In this document: one piece after another, positions 31,060-42,329 of the stretch | Layout: every line of letters starts with the position of its first letter | Numbering within the stretch: position 1 is the stretch's first letter | DNA from: Macrotis lagotis | Taxonomy: Eukaryota > Chordata > Mammalia > Peramelemorphia > Peramelidae | Direction: 5' to 3' | Length of the DNA: 64,000 bases | Assembly: GCF_037893015.1 (NCBI RefSeq) | Contig: NC_133665.1 | Location: 107,877,471-107,941,470, forward strand | Translations under genes and position numbers: made by a program | The notes under the pieces: model-generated | Seen by the model: the letters and a program-made list of their open reading frames with translations, nothing else | What the model was told of the DNA's origin: nothing | The model's database searches: none

Positions 31060-31820
31060 ATTCAATTTGACAAACATTTATTAACTTTCTGCTATGTTCA
31101 AGAGGTACAACATGAAAAGGAAAAGAGACCCTATCCCCTAGGAGCCTATAATTTTGGGGGGAATTAGGGGAAGGGAGTTGATGATTCTATACATAAGTAA
31201 ACAAAATTAAATAGAAAATTATTTATTTCAAGAGCAGCAAACATTAACCACTGGAAGGTTCAGAGTCAACATTAACCACTGGGGGTTTCATGGTTAACTT
31301 TAAGACCTGAGTGTTCAGAGTCAATGTTAACCACTGGGAGTTTCATAGTTAATATTAAAGCACTGGGGAGTTTGGAGGCTACATTAACCACTGAGATGTT
31401 CAGGAAAGGCCTCCTAGAGGAGTGCCTGAAAGCATTTGAATTGGTCCTTCAGGGAGCTAGGACTTCTAAGAGACAAGAAAGAAGAAAATGCCAGATGACT
31501 GCATCACTTATCCAAAGACATGGAGGGTAGAGTTGGAAGGTCATGAGCAATAACTAGCAGGTCAGTTTGACTGGATCAGAGAGTACCTGAAAGGAAATAA
31601 TGGGAAATAAGACTGGGCTGGGACCTAGATTGTGGAGAGCCTTACAAACCAGACAGAGAAGTCAAGCATTTTATCTTAGAGATAAAAGGGAGGCACTGAA
31701 GATTCTGAAGAAGGGAGAACAACCTGATCAGATCTATGTTATAGGAAAATCCCCATTAGGCAGTTGTGTGGAAAAGGATTGGAGAGGAGAAAAACTAGAA
31801 GAGAGATTAAGAGACTGAGA
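31060..31820 (+). repeat. ancient dispersed repeat, family D, with internal expansion
   Basis: Left part 'acaaacatttattaactttc' and 'ctatcccctaggagcctata'. Right part 'aggaaaggcctcctagagga', 'gtggagagccttacaaacca' and 'gggagaacaacctgatcaga'. Between them (31240-31402) the unit 'cattaaccactgg' recurs about four times in a short irregular array. Confidence 0.55.
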
Positions 31821-31849
31821 GGTGACAAGAGTAGATTTAGATTGTCACC

Positions 31850-32300
31850 AGTCAAGGAGAACTAGGAATGATTGTAGATCCAGATTCTAGAAGTAATGGC
31901 ATTGGAATTGAACTTTTAAAATGAGTAGGAACCCAATCAGTGAGTAAGGAAGACATTCTAGGGTGTCTTGGGCAGGGCATGTTCAGGGTGCAGAGAACTA
32001 TCCAGTTGACTTGGATAAAAGATGGGGAAGGGAGTTGAGGTGGAAATGGTGCCATAAAGTATAAGACCTTGAATTCAAACAGAAGATGTTTACACCTTAC
32101 TCAGTAGACAATAGGTAACCATGGAAAGGTTTTACACAAAGGAATGACATGACTGATATATAAATAAGGAAGATAATTCTGAACAAGTGAATAATGAAAG
32201 GATAGGGGGAAGAGTAATGGGTGAGCAAGTAAAGAAGAATCAGGAAGCCCTGAGAGCTTTTGTAATAATCCAAGCAGGGGTTTTTAGGGCCTATATTAGG
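31850..32300 (+). repeat. ancient dispersed repeat, family D
   Basis: 'tgaattcaaacagaagatgt', 'ggaaaggttttacacaaagg', 'aatgacatgactgatata' and 'ttttgtaataatccaagcag' parallel the second half of the 31060-31820 element. Confidence 0.45.
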
Positions 32301-32334
32301 GTGATATCAATGAAAGTAGAACAATGTAAAAGGG

Positions 32335-32500
32335 TAGAATGGTTACCTGCTTCAGAACTGGCTACAACCAAGTTCAAATCCTTGCTTAGCCATGTACTAC
32401 TTTATGATTTGGGTGAAACCATTCACCTCTGAACTTCTGTTTCCTAATCTATAAAATGAGGGGGTATGGATCAGGTGATCTTTTAATCCATATTCCTACA
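32335..32500 (+). repeat. MIR-type SINE
   Basis: 'aaccaagttcaaatccttgc', 'tacttta tgatttgggtgaa'-type core and 'ctaatctataaaatgagggg'. An antisense MIR scrap follows to about 32650. Confidence 0.6.
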
Positions 32501-33539
32501 ACAGGCTTCCATTTGTAGATTTATAGATCAGGAACCAAGTATCTCAGAGACTAACTGATTCATTTTATGGTTGGAGAAATAGAGGCCTAAAACAATTAAG
32601 TGACAGCCATTTATCAAAGGAGGGGATCTGAACCCAGGTACTTGAGAAAAGAGAAGGATTAGAGAAATGCTAGGGTACAAATGAAGACTGTTTGTGCATG
32701 AGAAGTGAAGGGCATGAAGATGATACCAAGATTTTGAACATCTGGTCCAGTGTTCTTGACAGGCACCTCTGAACTCTAAAATTCTATAATCTGAAGCTGC
32801 TTTCTCAATGTCTACATGAGCCCCGTCTGAAACAGTCTAGGAAATCTGAGTGAACCATGACTGTGTGCTACCAGCAGAGGGCACACTGGTCCTGTCCATT
32901 CAACTGCCAAATTCTCTGAGGGATGGATGTTTCGACTTCTAGGAATTATTTTTCTTTGGTTTACTTATTAAACCTTTAATAAAAGAGAGGAGGAACTGAG
33001 AACAGTAGGAGAGGTCTGGAATATGAGGGGAAGAAAGTAACCCTTCCAAGACTGTGATGGGGTAGAATTCTTTCCACTTTTAGATACACAGATATAATCA
33101 ATTAAAATATTCCTGTATGTTATCATAAGGGAGCCTCATGACCATCCTGAGGAGAATATTAATAACCTTAGCTCCCATCTCTAGTAAAACAAAGTTTCTG
33201 AAGTGCATCCCCATAACAATTCTAGGAAGATAGAATAGATCCCCATTTTATTGACAAGGAAATTGATACCCTTAGACTTATCCAAAGTTCAAGATGGCAT
33301 CAGAGCTAGAATTAAAGCTTGTATTTTCAGCTTCTTCTCTCCTTTTGGGGGAGGGCTTTTTGTGCCTATGAGTAGATAAGGACCCAAAGCTGCCCACCTT
33401 TCCCTGAGGCCATCCCCAGTCACAGATTGGCAAACTGGAGTGAGGCAACCCCGGTTGTCCTGACCTGACCAGGAAGTCTGACGCATAGAGGTGGCCCCAG
33501 TCCCCCATGGCAGAGGAAGGGATGTTGAGAAATACCCTT

Positions 33540-33715
33540 TGTGGAAGGGAACATGATGTCATGGAAAGAGTGCTGGGCATTGGGTCTCAGGTTGGCTTAC
33601 TTTTTGTTGTAACCTTGGGTTGGTCACCTGACCTCTTCACCTGTAAAGTGAGGGCATTGAACAAGAGGATGTCTAAGGTTCTTTCTTGCTCTAAATTTTA
33701 TAACCCTGAGAGTCA
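33540..33715 (+). repeat. MIR-type SINE
   Basis: 'catggaaagagtgctgggca', 'ttgtaaccttgggttggtca', 'ttcacctgtaaagtgagggc'. Confidence 0.65.
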
Positions 33716-33810
33716 TGCTTCCTCTTCAACTCCCTACTTTTCAGGTCTCTTGGGGAAATTTTGTGTAAATTATGCTTTTGCTTCCTCTTGTGACCCAGGA
33801 GAGCACTCTT

Positions 33811-33966
33811 TTTTTTTAGTTTTTTTTTTTGTAAGGCAAATGGGGTTAAGTGGCTTGCCCAAGGCCACACAGCTAGGTACTTATTAAGTCTCTGAGACCG
33901 GATTTGAACCCAGGTACTCCTGACTCCAAGGCCGGGCTTTATCCACTACGCCACCTAGCCGCCCCT
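33811..33966 (-). mobile_element. WSINE1-like SINE, antisense, 13-bp duplication
   Basis: Near-consensus copy (poly-T, 'gtaaggcaaatggggttaag', 'gaccggatttgaacccaggt', 'ccacctagccgcccc'). Perfect flanking 'ggagagcactctt' at 33798-33810 and 33967-33979. Low divergence suggests recent insertion. Confidence 0.96.
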
Positions 33967-34059
33967 GGAGAGCACTCTTGATGACCTTAGCTCTGGTCTC
34001 CCTTGGAATTAGGCTGGACACCTGTTGGAAAGTCTAGGAGATCATTGACAAGAAATATC

Positions 34060-34800
34060 ACAACGTGGTAGAATGGGTTCTGCTATGGTTGTTGTGTTTG
34101 AGTCCTAGCTCTGCTGCTTATTCTCTATGAGACCACAAGCAAATAAGTTTTCCCCTGAGTCTCAGTTTTCTCCTCTAAGAAATACGCATTGTTCCAAACT
34201 CCTCATCTACTGGGAAGTATCTTGCTCCTCTGTGATCCCTTGGTATCCCAGCCTTTCTTCTTGACTGGCAGGTAACAGAGGAAGAAGAGGCCCAGACAGG
34301 GCAAGACTGGACTGAGGCCAGGCAGGGCAGTCCCCAGAGCATTAGCTTCTAGGAATTTGTATTTCTGGAAAAAGCCTTTTGCACAAACATTCCCTGGAAG
34401 AGCTGGGTGAGATACGGAGAAGTACAGAATGGCAAAATTCAGGTCATCGCCATCCTTTCCTACTCCTTCCCTTTGCTTCTTCCTCCTGAAGGATTATAAG
34501 AAATTAGCTGGAGTGTCATTTCAAGGTCATTTAGTCCTACCTTATTTTACAAGTGAGCAAAATAAGGCTAACAGGGGAAAAGAAGACTTCCCAAGTTCAT
34601 AGGCAGTAACTGGTAGGAAGACCCAAACCCAAGTTTTCTGAGGGTTTAGATTATAGTAGAGACTTCTTTTTATAGATGAAGAAACTGAGGCACAGTGATG
34701 CCAAATAACTTATCCAAAGTCACCCAGCTAGTGTCTGTGGCAGAATCTGAACCCAGATCTTCCAATCCAAGTCCAGCGAACTGTCCGCAAAATCATATTG
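34060..34800. repeat. MIR cluster
   Basis: Plus MIR at 34060-34200 ('gagtcctagctctgctgctt'), CR1-like scrap at 34500-34640 ('catttagtcctaccttattt') and antisense MIR at 34660-34790 ('gaagaaactgaggcacagtg', 'gaatctgaacccagatcttc'). Confidence 0.6.
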
Positions 34801-35579
34801 TCTGGAACTCCTAGCTTGGTTTGCTGATTCTATACTTCATTAGCATTCCTTCTTAATCAAAGATAGAGAAGAGGTTGAATTTCTCATTTTCTTTGGGATC
34901 TTCTAGCATAGATTCACAATTCATTCACTTATATTTGGGGAAAATTTAAAACCAATGGGTTTGGGTAGTGGGAGAAATCTCTCTCTAAATTCTCTATCCC
35001 TTCCTTACTTCAGGTTGCTAGAGAGACTTGAACTGTGTGAGGAAGAATTACCCACTAGGGCATAGCTGATTCTCTACAATTAAAATGTTTTAAATGGTTC
35101 ATTATTTTCCCCCATTATAAAGATGAGAAAGTTAAGACCAAGATCATCAAATTTGGAGCAGAGCCAGAACCAGTCCATCTTTCCATAGCTTTTCTCTCAT
35201 TTGATCTTCAAAAGAGCCCTAGGAAGGAGGCAGGGTGGGCATTATTTTTCCTCATTTGATAGAAGAGATAATTGAGGCCCAGAGAAGGGGAGACAGCTTG
35301 CCCAAGGCTCCTTTCTCAGTTGTCCAGAGGCACTGTGACAAGATAACAAGTCAGTGGTAGAACAGGGACTTAGAAGTCAAAGAATAGCAGGACTGGTTTG
35401 GGGTTATCAGGAATTGGCAATGGGGGCACCTTTCTTCCATAGTGAGCAGTGAGAGAATTTCCACCAAACCGGGATGGGCTTTTTCCTGTCTGGTTTACTC
35501 TTACCTTCTCCACCATCATTATTGCACTATGAGGAATTAGATTCCTCTGCATCATGCAGGACCAGACCTTAACCCCAGA

Positions 35580-35760
35580 GATGGCTGGTTGGAGAAACAC
35601 TGGATTTGGAATGATAGGTCTCAAGTTCAAAGCCCAGCTCTGCTACTGACTGCTCCAAGTCAAACTATAGCCAAGTCCCTTTCCCTTTGCAGACCTCAGT
35701 TTCCTGCTTTGGAAAATGAGGGAGGTAGATTTAGATGACTCCCAATTCCCCTTTCCATTG
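35580..35760 (+). repeat. MIR-type SINE
   Basis: 'ggagaaacactggatttgga', 'caaagcccagctctgctact', 'cctcagtttcctgctttgga'. Confidence 0.7.
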
Positions 35761-35799
35761 TCAAGAGAGAAGGCTCAAGGTGAGCTAAAAGATTTCTCT

Positions 35800-36200
35800 T
35801 TTGCTTTGGTTGTGGTTTGCCGCTCTGGGGGCCCGGCTGCTCTGCTACTGTACATTCGCTTCCCGAATGCCTCTAGGCTGGCCAGGCAGAGCCATGCGTG
35901 CGTGTGTGCAGCCAGTGGGTGGAGATGCAGCTTGGGGTGGGGGTAGGGGCATGAAAGGCTGTGGTTTGGACGCTGGAAGGCAGTGTACTAGCTTTCACTT
36001 ACAGCCACAGTTCTGAGAAATAGAGAGATACCGACCCGTGAGAAGCCATGTGCTGCTGGGGATGGGGAAGGGAGACCGAAGCAGCAGCATCTCAGCAGAG
36101 GCATGATGGGAGGAGCAGTGGCCTCCAGGAGCTGATACCAGATACCTAGAATCAGAGAGGACGTGGGCTGTGGTGGGAAACGGGAGGGTGGAATATTTGC
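35800..36200. other. repeat-free GC-richer block in intron 4
   Basis: Unique-looking and higher in G+C than its surroundings, with a RUNX-type 'tgtggttt' at about 35810 and CpGs near 35820-35910. No exon is evident. It could be a regulatory element, but the sequence alone does not show it. Confidence 0.3.
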
Positions 36201-36424
36201 ACATGTGTACCTTTTAACCTTGGCAGGGAAAACAGCAATTGGGCTCCATTTGGACAATGCAAAAAGAGAGGGGTGGTGTGTGGGTGGGCATGACCTGTAT
36301 CCTAACTGGACGGTTGTCTGGCAAGAAGAAGACTGTCAAGGACAGTGCTCCAACACTGTTTCTCTTCTGAGCTGTTCTCTAATAGGACCCTGTGGGACAA
36401 TTTGCCTGCCATCAAGAATTTAGA

Positions 36425-36620
36425 TGGGTCAGAATTCATAGGATTTAGAACTGGAAGGGACCTCAAAGATGATCTAGTCCAATGCTCTCATTGTACAGGA
36501 AAAGCAAACTGAGGGTCACAGAGAAGAAAGGAATTGCCTAGGGTCACACAGACAGGTAGTCACAAAACTGGAATTTGAACTCAAACCTTGTGACCTCAAG
36601 TCCAAGATTCTTTCCAGTTT
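36425..36620 (+). repeat. CR1/MIR-like ancient repeat
   Basis: 'tagaactggaagggacctca', 'gatgatctagtccaatgctc', 'gcctagggtcacacagacag' and 'ggaatttgaactcaaacctt'. Confidence 0.6.
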
Positions 36621-36737
36621 ACCATAAGGAGCATCTTCTCTGCTCTTTCATTCCATTTTTTAGACCTCAATTTTCCCATAATGTAAAGTAAGGTCTAGCT
36701 TAGGATAGATCTCTAAGGCCACTCCCAGCTCTAATAA

Positions 36738-36948
36738 TAACAGGTGGCACAGATTCCTCTTCCTGAGTTCAAATTTAATCTAACATTTACCATCTGTGTG
36801 ACCTTGGACAAGTCCCTTAATCCTATCTCTTCAGTTTTCTCATCTGTAAAATGATCTAGAGAAGAAAAATGGCAAACCACTACAGTACCTCTCCTAAGAA
36901 AACCCCAAAATGGGATCACAAAGAGTTGAAAGCCACTGAATAGAAAAT
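36738..36948 (+). repeat. type B SINE
   Basis: 'aggtggcacagattcctctt', 'gtgtgaccttggacaagtcc', 'atggcaaaccactacagtac' and 'cacaaagagttgaaagccac'. Confidence 0.85.
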
Positions 36949-36964
36949 GATACCATCATGGTTC

Positions 36965-37095
36965 ATGTTAATACTGTGTTTTATTCATTCAATAAACATT
37001 TATTAAGTTCCTACCAGGTCATAGGCACTGGGTATTCGGAGAGAAAAACTAATGAGGGTCTGCCCTCCTGGAGTTTCTATTCTACTGGTGCAATA
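36965..37095 (+). repeat. L3-like ancient repeat
   Basis: 'cattcaataaacatttatta', 'agttcctaccaggtcatagg', 'gccctcctggagtttctatt'. Confidence 0.55.
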
Positions 37096-37109
37096 GAGTA
37101 ATAGGCCTT

Positions 37110-37779
37110 CCCTGAAGTTCTCTTCATCATGTCAAGAACTGGCTCATTCTGGTCTTGGCACAGCCAGTGTCTGGCACACTATTTGACCTTTGATAGCTTA
37201 TCCTCAGAGGGGCAGCCACCAGAGGGTGAGTTGTTTGGCCACAGGAACTCACACCTGAGGTTTATAAGGGACTGTGATTCTCTTCAGCTCAGATAGCCCT
37301 TACAAGAAAGGAGACGCAACCCTTCTGCAGTATGCCCGAAGAAGAAACCAACATGTTTTTTCTTTTACCCAGTAACTTCATGGACATTCTCACACACCAT
37401 CTGGGTGAGGCAGGGGTTCAAATGTGGTTAGAGCAGCTCAGAGGTGTGAGAGAACTCACAGTTCAATCCCTCTGACTCTGTTTGGAGAGCTTTAGTGAGG
37501 CTTACTTAAGACCAGGACTTTGGGGCAGCTGTAATTGCTAGGAAGTTGTTCCTTTGTCTTAGGCTTGCTCCAGCTTCCCTACAACTTGCACCCATCACTC
37601 CTCATTCTGAACTCAGGGACCAAGTGGATGAGTTGTATCCACTTCTTACATAATATCCCCTTCAGATACTTGACATCTCTCACCCCCTTCAGATTGCCGC
37701 AGAGAGTGTTTTCCTCAGGTCAGGAAGAAGTTTGGTTACAAGTGGGTCATTTTTTCTTGCCCTTACTGAAATGCCTTCT
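37110..37779 (+). other. HEMK1 intron 4, no gene recognised
   Basis: Mostly unique-looking sequence with one L2-like scrap ('ccagtgtctggcacactatt'). No exon or RNA gene. Confidence 0.4.
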
Positions 37780-37794
37780 CCTTCCCTGTATTCC

Positions 37795-37930
37795 TTTTTT
37801 TTTTTTTTTTGGTTTTTGTGAGGCAATGGGCTTAAATTACTAGTCCAAGGTCACCTAGCTACCTAGCTAGTAAGTATCAAGTGTTTGAGGTCAAATTTGA
37901 ACTAAGGTCTTCCTGCCTCCAGGGTCAAAG
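37795..37930 (-). mobile_element. type A SINE, antisense, 15-bp duplication
   Basis: Long poly-T, 'gtgaggcaatgggcttaaat', 'ggtcttcctgcctccagggt'. Flanked by 'ccttccctgtattcc' at 37780-37794 and 37931-37945 (perfect). The head is truncated, and 'acctagct' is repeated internally. Confidence 0.92.
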
Positions 37931-38059
37931 CCTTCCCTGTATTCCCAGAGAAATAATAACATTGTTTAAGCAACGAGGGAAGTGGCTTAATAATTACATG
38001 ACTAAAATCTAATCATTTTACAGGTCATCTCTTTAGAGCTGGAAGGGATCTTAAAGGTG

Positions 38060-38490
38060 ATTGGAGAAACAGTTGATGGGGAAATGAATAGATTCCTGGG
38101 CCTGCAATCAGGAAGATGTGGGTTCAAATGCAGCTTCAGCTACTTATTAGTTGTGAGATCTTAGATAAATCACTTTAACCTCTGCCTCAGTTTCTTCATC
38201 TGTAAAATGGGTTTAATGATAGCACCTACTTCCCAGGGTTGATATGTGAAAATCAAGTGAGATGATATTTGTAAAAAACTGCATAGCACAGTGACTGCCA
38301 CAAAGCAGATACAGTACAACTGTTTATTCCACCCATCCAGCTCATTTTATAGATGAGGAACTGAGGCACAGGGAAATGAAATGATTGCCCAGAGTCATAC
38401 AACTCATGTATGTCAGAGACAGGATTTGAATTCAGTTCTTTCAGACTTTAACCCTGGTATCCTGTCTACTAAATTACCCTTGCTTCTCAG
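38060..38490 (+). repeat. MIR followed by antisense MIR scrap
   Basis: Plus MIR at 38060-38310 ('ggttcaaatgcagcttcagc', 'ttcttcatctgtaaaatggg'). Antisense scrap at 38335-38490 ('gatgaggaactgaggcacag', 'gatttgaattcagttctttc'). Confidence 0.65.
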
Positions 38491-38624
38491 AGTTTCACAT
38501 AGGTCCCCTTACTTGCAGTTCAGTGATATGATACAATCTGTTCTCCTCTTGAGACCTCAGTCACCTTATCTGCCACTGACTTTGAAACAATATTCTAAAT
38601 TTGTATTTCAGTTGTGTTTTTAAA

Positions 38625-38860
38625 AAATTGATTTCAGGCCTTTTGTTTTTTCCCAAGATGTCCTATCTGTCCACTTCCCTACTCCCCTCCCCGCCTTAAA
38701 ACAAAGAATTTAAAAAAAGAGGAAGAAAAAATAAGGTCATCAAAACAAAAAGACAGCCAAGCACCACAAGTGTGGTGTTCCACACTCCTAGTCAGTCAAA
38801 GAAAAATTATCTCTTTTTCAGGTCTGCTGTTGATTTTTTTTGGTCTCTTTAGGACCTCCA
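38625..38860 (-). repeat. probable L1 3' end, antisense
   Basis: 'ttgatttcaggccttttgtt', 'gaggaagaaaaaataaggtc' and 'tcatcaaaacaaaaagacag' resemble the inverted 3' tail of an L1 subfamily. Confidence 0.4.
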
Positions 38861-38871
38861 TTTCAGTGGGC

Positions 38872-39300
38872 AGGCAGCTAAGTGGTTTCATAGTACATAG
38901 AGCACAGGACCAGGAGTCAGGAAGACTGAAGTTTGGCCTCAGATACATATTAATTGGGTGACCCTGGGCACTTGCTTTAACTCTCTCTTTTTTTGTTGAG
39001 TTTTTTTTGAGTTTTTTTGGCAAGGCATTGGGGTTAAGTGACTTGCCCGAGGCCACACAGCTAGACAATTCTTAAGTGTCTGAGATTGGATTTGAATTCA
39101 GGTCCTCCTGACTCCAGGGCCGAGGTTCTATCCACTGTGCCACCTGGCTGCTCCCACTTAACTCTCTTTACCTCAATTTCTTCATCTGTAAAATAAGCTG
39201 GAGAAGAAAATGGCAAACCAGTCTAATGATAATGTCTTTGCCAAGAAAACCCCAAATGGGGTTATAAAGAGTCAGACTTGACTGGAATGACTGAACAACC
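38872..39300 (+). repeat. type B SINE split by antisense type A SINE
   Basis: Outer plus type B ('ggcagctaagtggtttcata' to 'cagacttgactggaatgact'). Inner antisense type A at about 38990-39157 ('ggcaaggcattggggttaag', 'gtgccacctggctgctccc'), with 'ttaactctct' on both sides (38977-38986 and 39158-39167). Confidence 0.9.
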
Positions 39301-39369
39301 ACAAAGTTTAAGGGAGTTGACCTCAAAGTTCTCTTCCATCTCTAATGGCCCATGAGCCTATCCTAGGAA

Positions 39370-39705
39370 GGAGGAGTGACAGGGAGAGCAGGGAAGATAT
39401 TACTTCAGCTGGGTTATGAAGGTCCAAAAAAATTCCAGTAAGGAATGGAGAGAGATGTGAGTTCTAGACGTGGGGAGCGGGGCAGATAATAACTGGAGCA
39501 CTATGTGTTTTAAGAGGACTTCTGGGTTAGGATGTTGAAGCATAAATGATTGCAATAGATACTGGGAATTTGCTGGATTTCTGGGGAGCAGGGGACTGAC
39601 ATGAGCAGGCCAATAAATTAGGAAGATTACTCTGACAGCTTGTGATAGCTTGCGCAGTATGAATTAATTGCAGAGGGGAGAATGGAAGCAGTGAGACCAA
39701 TAAGG
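39370..39705 (+). repeat. ancient dispersed repeat, family D
   Basis: 'tacttcagctgggttatgaa', 'ccagtaaggaatggagagag', 'ggggactgacatgagcaggc' and 'gaagattactctgacagctt' follow family D order. Confidence 0.5.
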
Positions 39706-39719
39706 ACCAATACGTTCTT

Positions 39720-40540
39720 GGGTTCAGAGGTACCCATGACTCAGCTCTTCACCGCTGGGCCCTGGTGACCTTGGGAATTTTTCCCTGTCCATTGCATGAA
39801 AGACAACCACTTAAGAAGCCTGTAGCTAGGTATAGAAATCAGGTGTCCTGAGACTCCTGAGAGTCCATGGCCCATGTCTCCCTAGACCTCTCTTCTCCAT
39901 CCCAGAGGCTGGCAGAGTCAGAGGGAGAATTGAGGACAGAGGGGAAGGGGAGATGATAGCTCACCTCCAAAACAGCCTCATTCTCCCCTCTCCAAGGTCA
40001 CCCGCTTTTGTTTTCATCATAATAGCTGGTTGCCATGGAAATGCGGTGTGGCTGACAGATGGAGAAGAGGCAGCTGCCCCAGAAGAACAAATATCCTGTT
40101 TTTGCATACAGGGCCTGTGGGCCTCACCCCCAACAAAGAGATAAAGGCTGGGACATGGGCACCTTCCCCCACCCCCCACCCCTGTTTCTGAAGTGAAAGT
40201 TGGTGAAAGTTTTCCACAAAGTGGGTTGCCTTTAGATCCTCCAGAAGGGGGAAAGTACAGTAGCTCAGCCTTTGGCTGCTGCTTGTACCCAGGTTGCACC
40301 CCCCACCCTGGAACTGAGACCGATACTTCCCCCATACATTCTGGAGCTCCTAACCACATGTGGACTGATATGACAGATAGGAAGCTCTTTGCACCAGTCC
40401 CTCTAGAGACATGCACATTTCCCTGCCTGCCAAGCAAGAGGAGAATCAACAAACATCAGTGATTGAGCTCACTCTGGTTCATAATTGTAATACAATAATA
40501 AGAATATCTCTATTTTTCCATCCCCTTAAAAGTGGCAATC
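39720..40540. other. repeat-poor block in intron 4
   Basis: Unique-looking and GC-richer than most of intron 4. It supports overlapping open frames on both strands (for example 163 codons on the minus strand at 39961-40452) but none shows a domain or splice-consistent homology. Possible regulatory DNA; unproven. Confidence 0.35.
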
Positions 40541-40569
40541 CAGTCTAAGAACTATTATGCAAATTAGTA

Positions 40570-40720
40570 TAGTAAGAAAGTATGGATTTGGGATTGTGCC
40601 ATTTACTTAACTGTGTGATCTTGGGCAAGTCGCTTGACTTCTGGATTTCTTCACCTGTACAAGGAGGGAGTTTGGACTCGGACCTCAAAAGTCCTTTAGA
40701 ATTCTGGATTTATGATCCTA
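40570..40720 (+). repeat. MIR-type SINE
   Basis: 'taactgtgtgatcttgggca', 'ttcttcacctgtacaaggag', 'cctcaaaagtcctttagaat'. Confidence 0.65.
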
Positions 40721-41381
40721 TAAAGGGATTTTCCCCTGAGTCATATAACTAGCAAGTGTGGGAGATGGTGTTTGAGTTTCAGTACATTGTTGTGTCTCTT
40801 TAACCCACTCTGTCTCTGGGGGTGGAGCTGGAGGTGGAGGTGTCATTAGATCAGCTAGACAAAATGAGAGAATACAATAAAGTTAGAATAAGCAGTGATC
40901 CCTGACTGGCTACCTCCTTTGAGTGGAGGCTTCCTCCATATCCAAGATAGGAACTGGCAAGGGTCAGTGACTACCCTAAAGGAAGACCAGATTTATCATA
41001 AGGTGATCACTGTTGCAGGGGTTGGTGCAGATATATGGAATGTGCCCTTGACATCAGCATCTAGCTAATGAGATTGCTCTTGGCATTATCACAGGAGACA
41101 AACTAAAGGAAGAGAAGATAGACCTCCAATAGGATAGATTTTTTTCCTTAGGACACCAAAGGTTGTCTAAAGTAGGCATAGATCTGTGGTTGAAAGGTGC
41201 TGATGGAATGGTCAAGCTAAAGGGCTACAACTCCTGGACCATTGGGTTGCTCTGTGGTGGATTTGGCAGAAAACATAATGAAAAATATTAGAAGGGTACA
41301 GTAAATTTATACCTTGATTAAGATTTCTTTCAAATAAAGGATAATTTCTTCCTCAGCACCCCAGGGTCCTGGGGACAGAAT

Positions 41382-41562
41382 GGCATTTCAGGTTTCAAAG
41401 CAATGAACTTTAGAGTCAGTAAGATCTGAGTTCAAATGTGGCCTTGTCAGACACCTTGGGAAAGTCACTTAACTTCTGTTTACCTTGATGATCTCATCTA
41501 TAAAATGAAAGGGTTGGACTAGAAGGTCTCTGAAGTACCTTGCAGCTCTAAAATCTATGATA
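41382..41562 (+). repeat. MIR-type SINE
   Basis: 'aactttagagtcagtaagat', 'ctgagttcaaatgtggcctt', 'gatctcatctataaaatgaa', 'cttgcagctctaaaatctat'. Confidence 0.7.
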
Positions 41563-41589
41563 ACTATATTTTAGATGTGCTCACCAGGA

Positions 41590-42010
41590 TTCCTTATCAG
41601 GTCTGAGGGAACATCATGGAAGCCTACCTAGAGGAGGAGTGTTGTATGACTTGGGCTTTAAAGGATTAGTGGAAAGAGAGAAGGAAGACTAGGCAAAGGG
41701 ATTGACCAAAGGCTTGGAGTTGGAAAAGCACAGGAGAAATTTATGTGACAGAGTAGTCCAGCTTGTTTGAAATATTGAGTTCTTTGAGGGGAGTGATGCA
41801 AAAGAAGGTCAGAAAGTGAATGTCCAATTAGGGAGGGTCCTGTATACCAACTAGAAAAATGTGAGTTCCACTCAATAGACATTACTTATAGGAAACTTTT
41901 GAGAGTCTTTGAATAATGGAGTGGGGTGTGATGAGGTCTATACAGGAGCAAGGTAATCGAGGTGGTCATCAGGAAGATGGATTTGGAGTAGAGATGTACA
42001 ATAGTGGGAG
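41590..42010 (+). repeat. ancient dispersed repeat, family D
   Basis: 'tggaagcctacctagaggag', 'ggcaaagggattgaccaaag', 'aatgtgagttccactcaata' and 'aatggagtggggtgtgatga'. Confidence 0.5.
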
Positions 42011-42154
42011 GATTGATAAAGAGATGCATGAACATTCGTGTGCATGCACACCAATCTACAGAGATTGCTTCCCTAGTCACTCCCTATGGGGGATGATTGG
42101 AATAATTATTATGATCATTAGCATTTATATCATGCTTTAAGTCTCACAAAGGGA

Positions 42155-42181
42155 TGTGTGTGTGTGTGTGTATGTGTGTGT
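42155..42181. repeat. (GT)n microsatellite
   Basis: 27 bases of GT with one interruption, in a MIR-like context. Confidence 0.85.
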
Positions 42182-42329
42182 TATTTCATGTGATTCCCTT
42201 CAATTAACCTAATGAGGTAGGCACTGTTGTTATCCCCATTTTACAAAAGATTAGAACTCAAGTCTTCCAGATTTCAGGTCCAGCTTTCTTACCTACTAGA
42301 CCACTTTGTATCCTGCAAATGTTCATAAC

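Noticed and set aside
39961-40452. 163-codon minus-strand frame
   Set aside because: Overlapping frames on both strands, no domain, no splice or start context; probably chance in GC-richer DNA.
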